Counted from the stretch's first letter, positions 9,061 to 17,302 are shown. The stretch is DNA of 37,697 bases from a virus (IMGVR_UViG_3300036823_000111:1-37697); one strand, 5' to 3'. Made by a program: numbers and translations. The notes: generated from the sequence alone by a model not told the origin.

Positions 9061-9500
9061 CGCAACTCCTCAACTTCCACCTGACAATGGATGTCCGGCC
9101 ACATTGCAACGGACCCCTGCCCCTTCGTCCACATCGAGCCGTAATCGTGTTCTACGACATACACGTACTTCACAAAATCCGGCCAGCTCACGTCGAGCAG
9201 CTCCTCGATCGCGGCGTCGACCGCCTGTACGTATGCAAGCGCCCGCGCCGTCAGCTCTTCCGGATCCGCTCCCGTGAGCCCGAGCCGAATTGTGATCGCG
9301 TGAATCTGACTGCGTGTCGTACCTTCACCCTGATTCGGGAACGCGGTCCGTCCGGGCATCACCCATGCGCCCGGCGGGTTTACCAGAAGCCCCGTCCATG
9401 CCCGTCCGATGGTGGCGAATGGCGTCAGCCCATTGGGCATCGTCATCGTGTTCAGCAGCAGCGCAAAGCGATCGAGGATGGGTTTGATCAGTTCAGACAT
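9057..9500 (-). CDS. Tail terminator-like protein (147 aa)
   Basis: A 147-aa protein with an N-terminal helix (MSELIKPILDRFALLLNTM), a central strand pair with HAITIRLGLTG, a helix (ALAYVQAVDAAIEELL) and C-terminal strands ending in CQVEVEELR. This order matches small tail terminator proteins (lambda gpU/Mu gp37-like size and fold), which cap the tube and join it to the head. It follows the methyltransferases and begins the tail block, overlapping the m5C gene by one base. Confidence 0.65.
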   Translation of the reverse strand: MSELIKPILDRFALLLNTMTMPNGLTPFATIGRAWTGLLVNPPGAWVMPGRTAFPNQGEGTTRSQIHAITIRLGLTGADPEELTARALAYVQAVDAAIEELLDVSWPDFVKYVYVVEHDYGSMWTKGQGSVAMWPDIHCQVEVEELR

Positions 9501-10336
9501 CAGGCCACCGCCGTTCTAGCCGTTGCGAGCCACTCACAAGCGATAAAGGCCGAATAGGCCGGCGGAATTGCCTGCGACAACCACTTCATCGGCAGCCATG
9601 AGATACCCATCGCAGCTCGCGCATCATTGATTGAGAACGTCCGCCGTGAGAGATTTCGGATCTCATTCGTCTGCGGCGTAGCACCTGTAATCGTGATCGC
9701 CCGCCGATTGCTATTGGCGTGATCTCTGTTCCACACCCGGGGAGAACCATAGCCCACGACACTGATACAGGGGCGGATCTGATCCTGAGCCTTCCGCTTT
9801 TTCCATCGATCCGAATTAGAATCCAGACCATTACCCGTGACGGACAGGGACTCGCGATTCCCGTGTTTGCATTGTGGCCGCCGAGAGACAGGGAAACTCG
9901 TCTCGAAATAACGATGGCGGCGTAACTCGGCACTGCCGTCCGGCACATGCAAATCGAACATGCTTCCACAGAGCATCAGGAGATGACCGCTATCGCCAAG
10001 CGGCGCGCCGGGCACATTCTCAATGCAATAGGGAGTGCCGGCGGCAACCAGCAACGCGCGCGTAGCCGGAATCAGATTCGGATACTCCTTCCTGCCGTGC
10101 TGGGTCGTTTGCAGGTTTCGAAGTGATGTAAACGCCTGGCAGGGCGGACTTGCCCAAACAAAGTCGAACCCAGCCAAATCTACTGGCGGATTGGTTGCAT
10201 CGCCCTGAATGAAGCGAAACGGATACTTCGGCTGTGGCTTGTGGTCGATACCCGTCACATCAAACCCGGCGCGGTAGAGCCCCATGGACGCGCCGCCACC
10301 ACAACAGAACAGATCAAGCGCGCGAAGTCTCCTCAT
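9500..10336 (-). CDS. DNA (cytosine-5) methyltransferase (278 aa)
   Basis: The m5C motifs appear in order: motif I ALDLFCCGGGASMGLYRAG (near residue 6-24, SAM binding), motif IV SPPCQAFTS (near 88, catalytic Cys), motif VI ENVPGA (near 130), a motif VIII-like RRHRYFETSF (near 167), and a C-terminal motif IX/X region (AMGISWLPMKWLSQAIPPAY). At 278 aa it is short for the family. The target recognition region, between VIII and IX, is small. It overlaps the adjacent methyltransferase by ATGA, with no endonuclease gene nearby, so it is an orphan phage enzyme that likely protects phage DNA from host restriction or alters packaging or expression. Target sequence cannot be read off. Confidence 0.9.
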   Translation of the reverse strand: MRRLRALDLFCCGGGASMGLYRAGFDVTGIDHKPQPKYPFRFIQGDATNPPVDLAGFDFVWASPPCQAFTSLRNLQTTQHGRKEYPNLIPATRALLVAAGTPYCIENVPGAPLGDSGHLLMLCGSMFDLHVPDGSAELRRHRYFETSFPVSRRPQCKHGNRESLSVTGNGLDSNSDRWKKRKAQDQIRPCISVVGYGSPRVWNRDHANSNRRAITITGATPQTNEIRNLSRRTFSINDARAAMGISWLPMKWLSQAIPPAYSAFIACEWLATARTAVA

Positions 10337-11148
10337 CCCTGCGCCTCCCCGATCCGCCGCTGCGCGAGTGCAAATCGCGCCGCATCCATCTCCATGCCGA
10401 TGAACGCCCGTCCCGCGCGGACCGCCGCGATCCCCGCACTGCCCGTTCCCATGCAGTTATCGAGGACAACTTCGCCCTGGTTGCTGTACGTCCGGATCAG
10501 ATATTCGAGCAGCGCCACGGGTTTCTGACAGGGCAAGGCATTGCGCTCGCGATGAAAGGCGATGATTGATCCGGGAAATCCGGTACGCTGCTGTTCAACA
10601 CGCTTTCGTATCCGCCCGTAAACTTCGGAGACCGGCGCCGTTTTCCGCCGGCGGACTTTGCCGCCGGCACACGCCACCACGCCCTGCGGATTGTAGGTGG
10701 GCAGATGGCGATAGAAGACGAGCACATTCTCATGCCTGCGCATCGGCATGCGGTTGGCGTTCTGAAAGCCAGTCATCGCGCCTTTGTCCCAGATCCATTC
10801 GTACCGGAGTTTCAATCCTGCTGAAGCCCGCGCCGCGAGCTGCGTGGAGAATGGCTGCTGGGCGAACAGCAACGCTGCGCCGTTTTCTTTTAAAAGCCGC
10901 CCGTAAGCCTGCCAGAGCGGTTCAAACGGAATCGCCCGGTCCCAACTGCAGTCTGTAACCCCATACGGTAAATCGCAGAGAATAAGGTCGATGGTGCCCG
11001 GCCGCAAGTTCTCCATCAAACGAATACAGTCCCCTCGAAGCAACGACACCGCTGCCGCCATTACGACCAGCCCTTTCGTACAGGCGCCTGCAATCCGTCG
11101 CGGCCTTCCTGTCGATTGAGTCCGAGCGGAGTCGTTCCGTTCGCCCAT
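10333..11148 (-). CDS. DNA adenine-N6 or cytosine-N4 methyltransferase (271 aa)
   Basis: The catalytic motif IV reads DLPYG (variant of DPPY) and precedes motif I-like NCMGTGSAGIAAV near the C-terminus, the order of beta-class amino-methyltransferases. Between them are aromatic and basic segments (YEWIWDKGAMTGFQNANRMP; LVFYRHLPTYNP). ATG 11148 overlaps the gpG stop (TGATG) and is my start; an internal ATG at 11061 just before the SLLRGDC segment is the alternative and would still retain all motifs. The leucine in place of the first proline in DPPY is notable. Coupled to the m5C gene by ATGA; likely a joint orphan modification pair. Confidence 0.88.
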   Translation of the reverse strand: MGERNDSARTQSTGRPRRIAGACTKGLVVMAAAVSLLRGDCIRLMENLRPGTIDLILCDLPYGVTDCSWDRAIPFEPLWQAYGRLLKENGAALLFAQQPFSTQLAARASAGLKLRYEWIWDKGAMTGFQNANRMPMRRHENVLVFYRHLPTYNPQGVVACAGGKVRRRKTAPVSEVYGRIRKRVEQQRTGFPGSIIAFHRERNALPCQKPVALLEYLIRTYSNQGEVVLDNCMGTGSAGIAAVRAGRAFIGMEMDAARFALAQRRIGEAQG

Positions 11149-11789
11149 CACGCGCGTGCCCCTATGCGCGGAGACACGCGCTTGTAACCCGCCGGCGCAT
11201 GATCCGCACGCCGCACCCGGCTCTCCAGCGACCGCCGCGGCGGAATTCCGGCGCCGCCGCCAGAGCGCGCGCTCAGCGCCGCGGCCTGTATCGGCGTCAG
11301 CCCGGCCCGGAACCCCACCTGTGTCGCAATCTGCACCAGATAGCTCTGCAGGTGCCGCATCACACCGGTCTTGAATGCCGCGGTCAACTGGATTGGCGGC
11401 CGCCGCGGCAACCGTGTCCGCGGGTCGATCGACTGGTGATAGATCGCATAGGGGATTCGCGTCCCCAGCGTCAGCAACTTGCGCCCCTCGATCTTCACCG
11501 CGTTCGGATCGCTCGGCGATGTCAGCGATCGCTCCAGATCGCCGGTCCGCTGCAGAATCGGCATCCCCGGATAGTGGGCTTCCTTCCAGCCCGCATACTC
11601 CGGAGAAAGCGCCTGCCACGGCTCGCCGCCCTCCGCGCCCTCGGACGCGAACTGCGCTTTCTCTTCGGCATAGAAGTCATCCTCGATCACAGGCCAAATT
11701 GGGCGGTAGTCGGACACGCCGTCCGCAAACCGCCCGATCCCGCGATCGAGTTGCACTTCACCCGCTATGTCGAGCTTGAATCGGAACAT
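11148..11789 (-). CDS. Virion morphogenesis protein, Mu gpG-like (213 aa)
   Basis: Resembles the phage virion morphogenesis family (Mu gpG, tail completion): the segment EPWQALSPEYAGWKEAHYPG, then LQRTGDLERSLTS, then GTRIPYAIYHQ, in the correct order and spacing. The C-terminal 60 residues are basic and G/R-rich, longer than the core family. In Mu-type phages this protein acts in joining head and tail. Here it is separated from the tail genes by two methyltransferase genes. Confidence 0.8.
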   Translation of the reverse strand: MFRFKLDIAGEVQLDRGIGRFADGVSDYRPIWPVIEDDFYAEEKAQFASEGAEGGEPWQALSPEYAGWKEAHYPGMPILQRTGDLERSLTSPSDPNAVKIEGRKLLTLGTRIPYAIYHQSIDPRTRLPRRPPIQLTAAFKTGVMRHLQSYLVQIATQVGFRAGLTPIQAAALSARSGGGAGIPPRRSLESRVRRADHAPAGYKRVSPRIGARA

Positions 11790-11833
11790 TGCTTCAAATC
11801 GGTGTCAGATCGCAATCTGGCACTCACCTGAAG

Positions 11834-11857
11834 GGGCGGTCCTCTACAGAACCGCCC
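11834..11857 (-). terminator. Intergenic hairpin in 85-base gap
   Basis: A 7-bp perfect stem GGGCGGT/ACCGCCC with a 10-base loop lies between the exported/membrane gene and the gpG-like gene. No U-run follows on the minus strand (CTTCAGG), so it is more likely an attenuator or RNA-processing/stability element than a strong terminator. The gap is one of the few in the late cluster. Confidence 0.35.
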
Positions 11858-11874
11858 GTTTCCGGACGCGGCCT

Positions 11875-12429
11875 TTACTGTGGACTGGCCCGCGCCATCA
11901 CGTTCTGCGCCTTTATGCTGCTCGCCAGATGCAGATTGTGAAAGGCAATCGATGTAAAAAACGCGGCCGACGCTCCAGAGGAAACGATACTCGCGATATC
12001 CGAATGCACGTCGTCTTTGTGCATGCGGTGGATAGCCCAGGTACCAGCGAAACCGCTGGCCGCGACAACCGATTTGTATGTCCAGAACTTCGCCTGGGAA
12101 AACTGCTGTTCGCCGGCGACGTTGTGGAGAAAGAGCGCGTTACTCTCAACGATGCACGGGCTACAACCGTAACCGTGCTTTCGCAGCCAGGCTGGCGTCT
12201 GAACGACCGCGACTTCCGAGCTGTAGCCATCGGCGCCCAGCGATGCCATCGCGGCGAGCGCCTCGGCGACGTAAACCAGCTTGTGCATCTTCGTTGCATC
12301 GGAGTGCACGAGAACCATCGGGTTGATCGTGACGCCGAAGTTTGCCGCCCGCGCGGGCGGACCGGATCCGATCAGGCAAAGACACATGCCCAATAGAGCG
12401 ATCGCGGAAACTATTTCTCGTAAGTTCAC
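11875..12429 (-). CDS. Exported or membrane protein of the head-tail block (184 aa)
   Basis: GTG start at 12429 with GAGGAGA about 10 bases upstream, chosen because it begins a clear signal peptide (MNLREIVSAIALLGMCLCLI, then AxA-type cleavage near PPARAAN). The rest holds moderately hydrophobic segments around residues 60-75 and 120-165 (VVAASGFAGTWAIHRMHK; SSGASAAFFTSIAFHNLHLA) and two cysteines in the phrase YGCSPCIVES. No family recognised. An exported protein in a virion operon could act in lysis, superinfection exclusion or envelope passage; this is speculation. A larger upstream open frame is an antisense artefact and was not used. Confidence 0.6.
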   Translation of the reverse strand: MNLREIVSAIALLGMCLCLIGSGPPARAANFGVTINPMVLVHSDATKMHKLVYVAEALAAMASLGADGYSSEVAVVQTPAWLRKHGYGCSPCIVESNALFLHNVAGEQQFSQAKFWTYKSVVAASGFAGTWAIHRMHKDDVHSDIASIVSSGASAAFFTSIAFHNLHLASSIKAQNVMARASPQ

Positions 12430-12470
12430 TTTTTTGCTTCTCCTCTCAAAATTGGATTCGTCTCGGGCTC

Positions 12471-12701
12471 TTACGAGCCCGGTTGTTCCGTCGCGGTTGT
12501 CTCGGCCTCGGACGCAAGTAACGCCTGGTCGACGTCGCCGAGGACCTGCGCCCCGCCCGACATCGCGGCTGCGACAGCCGGATGATCCGGCGCGAGCACC
12601 TGCCCCGTCTTCTGAATAGCCATTGCAAGAAGGCCGAGGAAAATACCCCAATTGATCGCGGGATGCGGCGCGGGCGCCGGTGTTGCTGTAGGTGTGCCCA
12701 C
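12471..12701 (-). CDS. Small protein with one membrane-like helix (76 aa)
   Basis: GTG start at 12701, directly abutting the connector stop. The N-terminus is P/A/T-rich, followed by NWGIFLGLLAMAIQKTGQVL, a possible membrane segment at about residues 17-36, and an acidic A/E/T-rich tail. Together with the exported protein downstream it could be a holin-like or accessory pair, but there is no family match. Confidence 0.5.
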   Translation of the reverse strand: MGTPTATPAPAPHPAINWGIFLGLLAMAIQKTGQVLAPDHPAVAAAMSGGAQVLGDVDQALLASEAETTATEQPGS

Positions 12702-13451
12702 TTAGAAAACCTGATCTTTCCGGAACGCCTGTCCGGCGCTCCCGTTGAATGTGACCGCATTCCCGGTGGACACGAGCTGCCCCGTCTCCACCGTCGCCGC
12801 CGCGGGCTGGAACAACTTGTCGTAGCCCCCGCTCTCCAGCGACTTCATTTCGGTGTCGAATGCGGCCTGTAGATTTTTGGTCAGGCCCCATTCGCCCCCT
12901 GCGCCAAATCCCCCTGAGATCGCCGCTGCGAGGCGCGCCGCCGCGCCATAGCGGGTCACCTGCTCCAGCACCGCCGCCGGTGAAGGCGAAGCGCTGGAGG
13001 GGCTCGGTTGCTGCCATTGCGTGGGATCGAGCGGCAGTCCTCGACGGAGCAGCACGCTCGACACGCTTTGGGATATCGATTTGACCCATGTGAGGATCGT
13101 CGAATCGGGAATATTGCCGCCGCGGTTGAAATTCGGAATCTCGCCGCAGACCTGGTCGATCGACGTCCACGCCTGCAGCTCGGCCGCTGGGAACAGCACG
13201 GTGAACTGCGCCATGTTGCTCAAGCTGCCATCCGCATTCTGGACGAAGACGACGACGATCATCGAGCCGCCCTCCGGTCCCGCCAGATCGGCCGGGATCG
13301 TCGCCTGCAGACTCGCGGAGCTGGTGTTGACCGTGTCCACGAGCGTGGGGCACCCCACGCGGGCAGTGCTGTCGAAGCCACTGCCCGCTACGGTTACCAG
13401 CGTGCCCGGAGGCCCGCTTACGGGAGAAATCGATGTGATGACGGCTGCCAT
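12702..13451 (-). CDS. IPT/TIG domain fused to head-tail connector-like protein (249 aa)
   Basis: Residues about 3-85 form an IPT/TIG immunoglobulin-like domain: ITSISPVSGPPGTLVTVAGS at the N-terminus followed by GFDSTARVG, then SSASLQATIPADL, ending in FTVLFP. From about residue 92 the sequence resembles phage gp36/connector proteins (WTSIDQVCGEIPNFNRGG, then DSTILTWVKSISQSVSSVLL), with a P/S-rich linker near 150-160. It sits right after the capsid gene, where the connector belongs. The TIG domain may be a surface-exposed decoration. Family membership of the C-terminal part is inferred. Confidence 0.65.
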   Translation of the reverse strand: MAAVITSISPVSGPPGTLVTVAGSGFDSTARVGCPTLVDTVNTSSASLQATIPADLAGPEGGSMIVVVFVQNADGSLSNMAQFTVLFPAAELQAWTSIDQVCGEIPNFNRGGNIPDSTILTWVKSISQSVSSVLLRRGLPLDPTQWQQPSPSSASPSPAAVLEQVTRYGAAARLAAAISGGFGAGGEWGLTKNLQAAFDTEMKSLESGGYDKLFQPAAATVETGQLVSTGNAVTFNGSAGQAFRKDQVF

Positions 13452-13478
13452 AACTTAATCGGTTGATCGGATTAAGTT

Positions 13479-14408
13479 CTAGGCGATGACGTTGTTCCAG
13501 CAAACGCCGGCACCCGCGGCCACGATCTTCTGCGCGTAATAGCGCATGACCTCGATCTTGTCCGAGTGGCGCGAGTCGAGCCGGAAGCGATATACGAGAG
13601 CGCCGAGACGTCCCTTGTTCCACGTCATCCGGTAGCCGAGTGAGACGGCACGCTTGCCCGGTGATGGCGGCTTATAGAAGAGCATCGCATTCTTGCCCCA
13701 GATGTAATCGTTCGTCTGGGTCTGCCCTTCCTTCGAAGTTGCATAAACTGCCGACGCCAGCACAACTTTTTCCACACCGAACACTGTCGCGAGCTGCTGC
13801 TGAGTGATCAGTGAGGCGTCAAATGTCGGCGCTCCGGAGATGCGGGCCTTCACCAGCGCGTTATTCCGGATGCCACGGTATACCGGCTCCGGCAGTAGAA
13901 GGCGGTTTGCCTTCATCCCCGTCGCCTTGCGGATGGTCTCCTTTGCTGCGTCGACCACCTTAATCGGATCATTGGCATCGTTGTCCCATTTGGAACCAGC
14001 CAGGTCAACACCGGTGAGTCCCGCACTCACCTGGTTGTACGCATCCACTTCGCGGCGCAGGAAGATCTGATCCGTCAGCATCGTCGTCGTATCGACGTCG
14101 ACGTCGAGAACCGCATCTTCGTTTTCGCGCCACTCGTCGGGGATCACCATCGACTTTGCGTGGCCGTCACAGTAGTACTGATCGGTCGAAAGCGACCACC
14201 GCATTTCATCCGATTCGCCGCCAGGCGCGCGCAGATCGTCATCGGCCCGGAAATTTTCCTGACCGTAAATCGGATATTTGTCGCTTTGCTTGTCGACGGG
14301 AATTTCCGGGAACACCTCGTCTGCGGCGTAGCCGGCGTCATCGTTCTGATACATCACGCTCACATTTGTGAGCAGGGTATCTACGTGCAGATTACTAATG
14401 CTGGGCAC
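13479..14408 (-). CDS. Major capsid protein (309 aa)
   Basis: GTG start at 14408 with AAGGAGGG about 8 bases upstream, the strongest ribosome site in the late cluster. The N-terminus MPSISNLHVDTLLTNVSVMY leads to a stretch with YPIYGQENF and DDLRAPGGE, and the C-terminal half contains KANRLLLPEPVYRGIRNNAL and WGKNAMLFYKPPSPGK, a pattern shared by HK97-fold capsid proteins of transposable phages of 300-310 aa. It follows the decoration gene and precedes the connector. No proteolytic delta domain is seen within it; scaffold is supplied by the protease gene. High expression is expected. Confidence 0.88.
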   Translation of the reverse strand: MPSISNLHVDTLLTNVSVMYQNDDAGYAADEVFPEIPVDKQSDKYPIYGQENFRADDDLRAPGGESDEMRWSLSTDQYYCDGHAKSMVIPDEWRENEDAVLDVDVDTTTMLTDQIFLRREVDAYNQVSAGLTGVDLAGSKWDNDANDPIKVVDAAKETIRKATGMKANRLLLPEPVYRGIRNNALVKARISGAPTFDASLITQQQLATVFGVEKVVLASAVYATSKEGQTQTNDYIWGKNAMLFYKPPSPGKRAVSLGYRMTWNKGRLGALVYRFRLDSRHSDKIEVMRYYAQKIVAAGAGVCWNNVIA

Positions 14409-14455
14409 TGGTCAAGTCCCTCCTTTTCGTGTGTGTGCCTCAGCCTGGGGCGGAA

Positions 14456-14541
14456 CCCGGCGTTCCGTGCGCCGGGAAATACCTGGTCTGACCGCCCTTG
14501 CAAGCTCGACCGTTTTCTACTCACCAGGAGGGCGAAAACGG
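14456..14541 (-). other. Two hairpins between decoration and capsid genes
   Basis: The 155-base gap 14409-14563, the longest in the minus cluster, holds no gene. It contains a 7-bp stem CCCGGCG/CGCCGGG with a 7-base loop (14456-14476) and an 8-bp stem CCGTTTTC/GAAAACGG with a 16-base loop (14510-14541). There is no U-tract after either. They may stabilise or trim the capsid message, or hide a promoter; no clear promoter boxes were found. Confidence 0.4.
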
Positions 14542-14563
14542 ACCTTGAAACGGAACCGCGAAA

Positions 14564-14983
14564 CTAACTCGCCGCGATGTTGACGACGCACGGCGCGATC
14601 ATGAGCGGGAAGGTATCGCCGGCCACCGCCGATGCTTCCGCCTGACCAATTACATTCACAACGGCGGCCGCACCCGGAGCTGCCGTGATTTGGGCCTCGA
14701 CCGACTTCACATCGCCCGCCGCACTGCCGATCGCAAGCCGATCGCCACGAGCGATGTTGCCTTGCGCCTTCGCCCAGGCGATAAAGCCCTTCTGAACCGG
14801 GACGCCCCTGTTCTGATTGAGCTGCTGCTCTGTTGTGATTCCAAGAAAAGCCGCCGCGTTAGCCGCCGTGGGTTTCTTGCATCCGCCGTCGTTCGCGCCC
14901 TGCACCACGCAGACGAACTGCCCGACACCCGCCGCATCCTCGATGCGATATTGCTTAACAAAATGGGTTGACTGTCCGGCCAC
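14564..14983 (-). CDS. Capsid decoration/cement protein, DUF2190-like (139 aa)
   Basis: A small G/A-rich beta protein starting MAGQSTHFVKQYRIEDAAGV, with the typical run of DUF2190-like cement proteins: a cargo of short strands (FVCVVQGANDGGC), then ITTEQQLNQNRGVPVQKGFI and GNIARGDRLAIGSAAGDVKS, ending in FPLMIAPCVVNIAAS. These bind the outside of HK97-type shells. Position between protease and capsid is the usual one. It starts one base before the protease stop is reached on the map (the two coding regions abut). Confidence 0.75.
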   Translation of the reverse strand: MAGQSTHFVKQYRIEDAAGVGQFVCVVQGANDGGCKKPTAANAAAFLGITTEQQLNQNRGVPVQKGFIAWAKAQGNIARGDRLAIGSAAGDVKSVEAQITAAPGAAAVVNVIGQAEASAVAGDTFPLMIAPCVVNIAAS

Positions 14984-16387
14984 CTACTCACCCCCTTTTT
15001 CGACCAACCGCAGCAGCTCGGTGCGCTGCCGTTCGATGTCGGGATTGTCCCGCGCGACGCGCTTCAGCGCCTCGCTCGGTGAAACCTTGTCCTTTTCCGC
15101 GCGGGTTGTTGCCATCTCACTCAACCGGAGGTCGAGTTTCTGGAGTTCGGTCTTGGTCTTCCCCTCGGCGCCCGTGCCGGCGATCCCATGTTCCGTGAGA
15201 TCCACCTGCGGTTTCATTGTGGCGACGATGCCGCGGAAGCTCTCGATGTCGCTCAGCGCGAGCTTTTCGAAATGCTCCCGTTGCGCCGGCAGTACGATGC
15301 CTTTAGTTACCGCCGCCTGCACTTCGCTCAGCGCCAGCCGTTCCGCATCGGCCGCACGAATCACAGCGAACGATACGACCGCGTCATTACTCAGCGACGA
15401 CAAGTCCAGCCTGCCCTTCCCGTCACGCTTCACTTCCGAAAGCTGGATCACCTTCGGACCCTGGTGGGTGTGCTCTGACGCGTTGAGACCTGTGATCTCA
15501 TCCTTGTCGCACTGCGGGCACAGCATCTGGGTCTTCGGATGTTCCGAGCACATGATTTTTTCTTTTGCCACTCGCTCGTTTTCTCCCTTCGTTTCCGACC
15601 ATGCAGCATCCGAGAGCCGGATGGCTGGCATTCCATCGAGGAACGGCGTGTTAGTCAGCGCGTAACTCGTGAGAGTCAGACCCTGCTGATCGCCGTTGCT
15701 CTTGTCTCGCGCGCCCCAGTTGAGCGCGGGAGATCCATACTTGTATTCACGGGCGTCGATCATCTGCCTCGCCCGCTCGTTAAAATTCGCCGTACCCCAC
15801 ACGATGCCTGCCGCGTCCGGTTTCGCCTCGATCGAGGTGATCCAGCCGGCCGCCGGCACCGGGCCGCCATTCGCGACCTCCGGAGCCTCGGACGCATGCT
15901 CGTAATCGATTACCACCTCACCGTTGCCTCTCTTGCCGAAATTGTCGGCGAGGCTGGCGACGTCATCTGCAGTGATCGAAAACTTCAGCTTGCCTTTGTA
16001 GAATGTGCCGAGCTTCGCGATGGGGATTCGTGTCTGGCCGTTTTCCGTAAGAACAAGCGAGCCCAGAAAAATAACAAATTGCGGGCCTTCAGATAGCCGC
16101 ACACCAGCCGGCATCTCGTCATCCGCCACACCGAGCTTCTGGTACGCGGCGCGGATCCGTGCCTTCACCCGCGCCAGATCCGCAGCGGGAATGTCGGCTT
16201 TCTCCCCGCGGAATCCGCCGGGCGAGAGCGCGGCCGCGGTGGCGCCGAGCTGCTCGCGTGTGGCCTTCGCGTCCAGATCGGCCCACAGCCGGAGCTTCCA
16301 CGTCGACGGATCGGCCGCATCCGGCACATAGGCGTATGCCGCTGCCGGGAACTCGATACCGTTGTCAGTTTTGATGGCTTCAGACAT
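14984..16387 (-). CDS. Prohead protease/scaffold, Mu gpI-like (467 aa)
   Basis: Residues 10-95 form a separate helical domain common at the front of such proteins (YVPDAADPSTWKLRLWADLD). Residues 100-255 are the Mu I-type serine protease: VVIDYEHASE with His164, YGSPALNW with Ser219, and TSYALTNTPFLDG. A Cys/His segment follows (Cys280, Cys290, Cys293 in CSEHPKTQMLCPQCDKD), which looks like a small zinc site and is unusual here. The last 120 residues, rich in K/E/R/L, are probably the scaffold tail released on maturation (as Mu gpZ). ATG at 16387. Unlike Mu no separate internal scaffold start is obvious. Confidence 0.85.
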   Translation of the reverse strand: MSEAIKTDNGIEFPAAAYAYVPDAADPSTWKLRLWADLDAKATREQLGATAAALSPGGFRGEKADIPAADLARVKARIRAAYQKLGVADDEMPAGVRLSEGPQFVIFLGSLVLTENGQTRIPIAKLGTFYKGKLKFSITADDVASLADNFGKRGNGEVVIDYEHASEAPEVANGGPVPAAGWITSIEAKPDAAGIVWGTANFNERARQMIDAREYKYGSPALNWGARDKSNGDQQGLTLTSYALTNTPFLDGMPAIRLSDAAWSETKGENERVAKEKIMCSEHPKTQMLCPQCDKDEITGLNASEHTHQGPKVIQLSEVKRDGKGRLDLSSLSNDAVVSFAVIRAADAERLALSEVQAAVTKGIVLPAQREHFEKLALSDIESFRGIVATMKPQVDLTEHGIAGTGAEGKTKTELQKLDLRLSEMATTRAEKDKVSPSEALKRVARDNPDIERQRTELLRLVEKGGE

Positions 16388-16414
16388 TTACTTTTTCGCT
16401 CTCATTGCGCCCGC

Positions 16415-17302
16415 TTACTGCGCGATCATTGGAAAAACGGGAGATGTCCACTGAAAAAACAGCGGCCCAAACAGCTCCGTTGTCGATGAAGTGGAGAACT
16501 CGTTATTGCCGATCCGACTGTAGCCGCAGTTGCCGATTGCTGGGTTGAGCTTGCCCTCTACGGTGCTCCCGATTTGCGCACCGATGGCACTGCCAGCACC
16601 GGCGGCGTAGAGATTAAGCTTGGCGAGGGGGCAACTACTCGTATGCGGCAGCGGGTCAAGCTGGCATATGGCGTCCGTGACCGGCGTCGAAGATGCCCAG
16701 AGTGTATACCAGACGCGCTCTGGAGGCGTTATTCCGGTGATCTGTCCTGAGTGGACGGTACCTGACGCATCGCTTTCGATATTGGCAAAATACGGCACGC
16801 CATCGTTGATTTGGTACATCGCGTATTTGCCAGTTCCGTCGAAAAGCCCCAGGTCGTCGTAGATCTGAAACAAGCTTGTCGGCTCGGTGAGCGTAATCCA
16901 TCCCGACGAGCCGCACACAGGATGCCCCGCAGGAATACCCATCTGGATAGTGCTTCCGCCACCCCCGGAGTGGTCGTACGCAAAAGCCTGTGTTGAAGTG
17001 GAGGCAGGGTATGTCGTATCGCCGATTACCGTCACTGAGCCGGGTAGCCCTGAGACCTGCCCCGCGTGAAATGTCATCGGAGGTGAGTTGTTGATACTCC
17101 AACCGCTATAGGTGCCGTGTGTGGCGGTTCCAAGATTCGTGGTCGTTACCGGCGCACCGACTGCGGTTCCGTTCCCGTCAATAAACACGTCCACGGATCC
17201 GAGAGACAGGGACGCCGATCCCTGCGATATAAGCAGTTGCTGGACGCTGCCAGCGTGCGCAAGCGCCGCCGAAGCGAGTAGACAAAAGATAAGCGCTTTC
17301 AT
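16415..17302 (-). CDS. Secreted protein, first of exported cassette by map order (295 aa)
   Basis: Clear Sec signal peptide: MKALIFCLLASAALAHAGS with charged start, hydrophobic core and AHA/AGS cleavage region. The mature part is beta-rich, S/T/G-rich, with phrases LGSVDVFIDGNGTAVG, YTLWASSTPV and several cysteines that could pair after export (CGSS, CQLDPL, SCPLAK, CGYS). It abuts the preceding gene (stop and start adjacent) and precedes the protease by 27 bases. No family recognised. It is third in transcription order of a three-gene set of signal-peptide genes inside the head operon. Confidence 0.7.
   Translation of the reverse strand: MKALIFCLLASAALAHAGSVQQLLISQGSASLSLGSVDVFIDGNGTAVGAPVTTTNLGTATHGTYSGWSINNSPPMTFHAGQVSGLPGSVTVIGDTTYPASTSTQAFAYDHSGGGGSTIQMGIPAGHPVCGSSGWITLTEPTSLFQIYDDLGLFDGTGKYAMYQINDGVPYFANIESDASGTVHSGQITGITPPERVWYTLWASSTPVTDAICQLDPLPHTSSCPLAKLNLYAAGAGSAIGAQIGSTVEGKLNPAIGNCGYSRIGNNEFSTSSTTELFGPLFFQWTSPVFPMIAQ

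Noticed and set aside
11149-11619. N-terminal extension of the amino-methyltransferase frame
   Set aside because: It overlaps the gpG-like gene in another frame and has low-complexity A/D/R composition; methyltransferase similarity starts after 11148.
12430-13623. A long minus frame continuing upstream from the exported 184-aa gene (582 codons in all)
   Set aside because: It lies over the connector/TIG and small membrane genes in another frame, is R/G-rich noise, and the signal peptide and ribosome site mark the true start at 12429.
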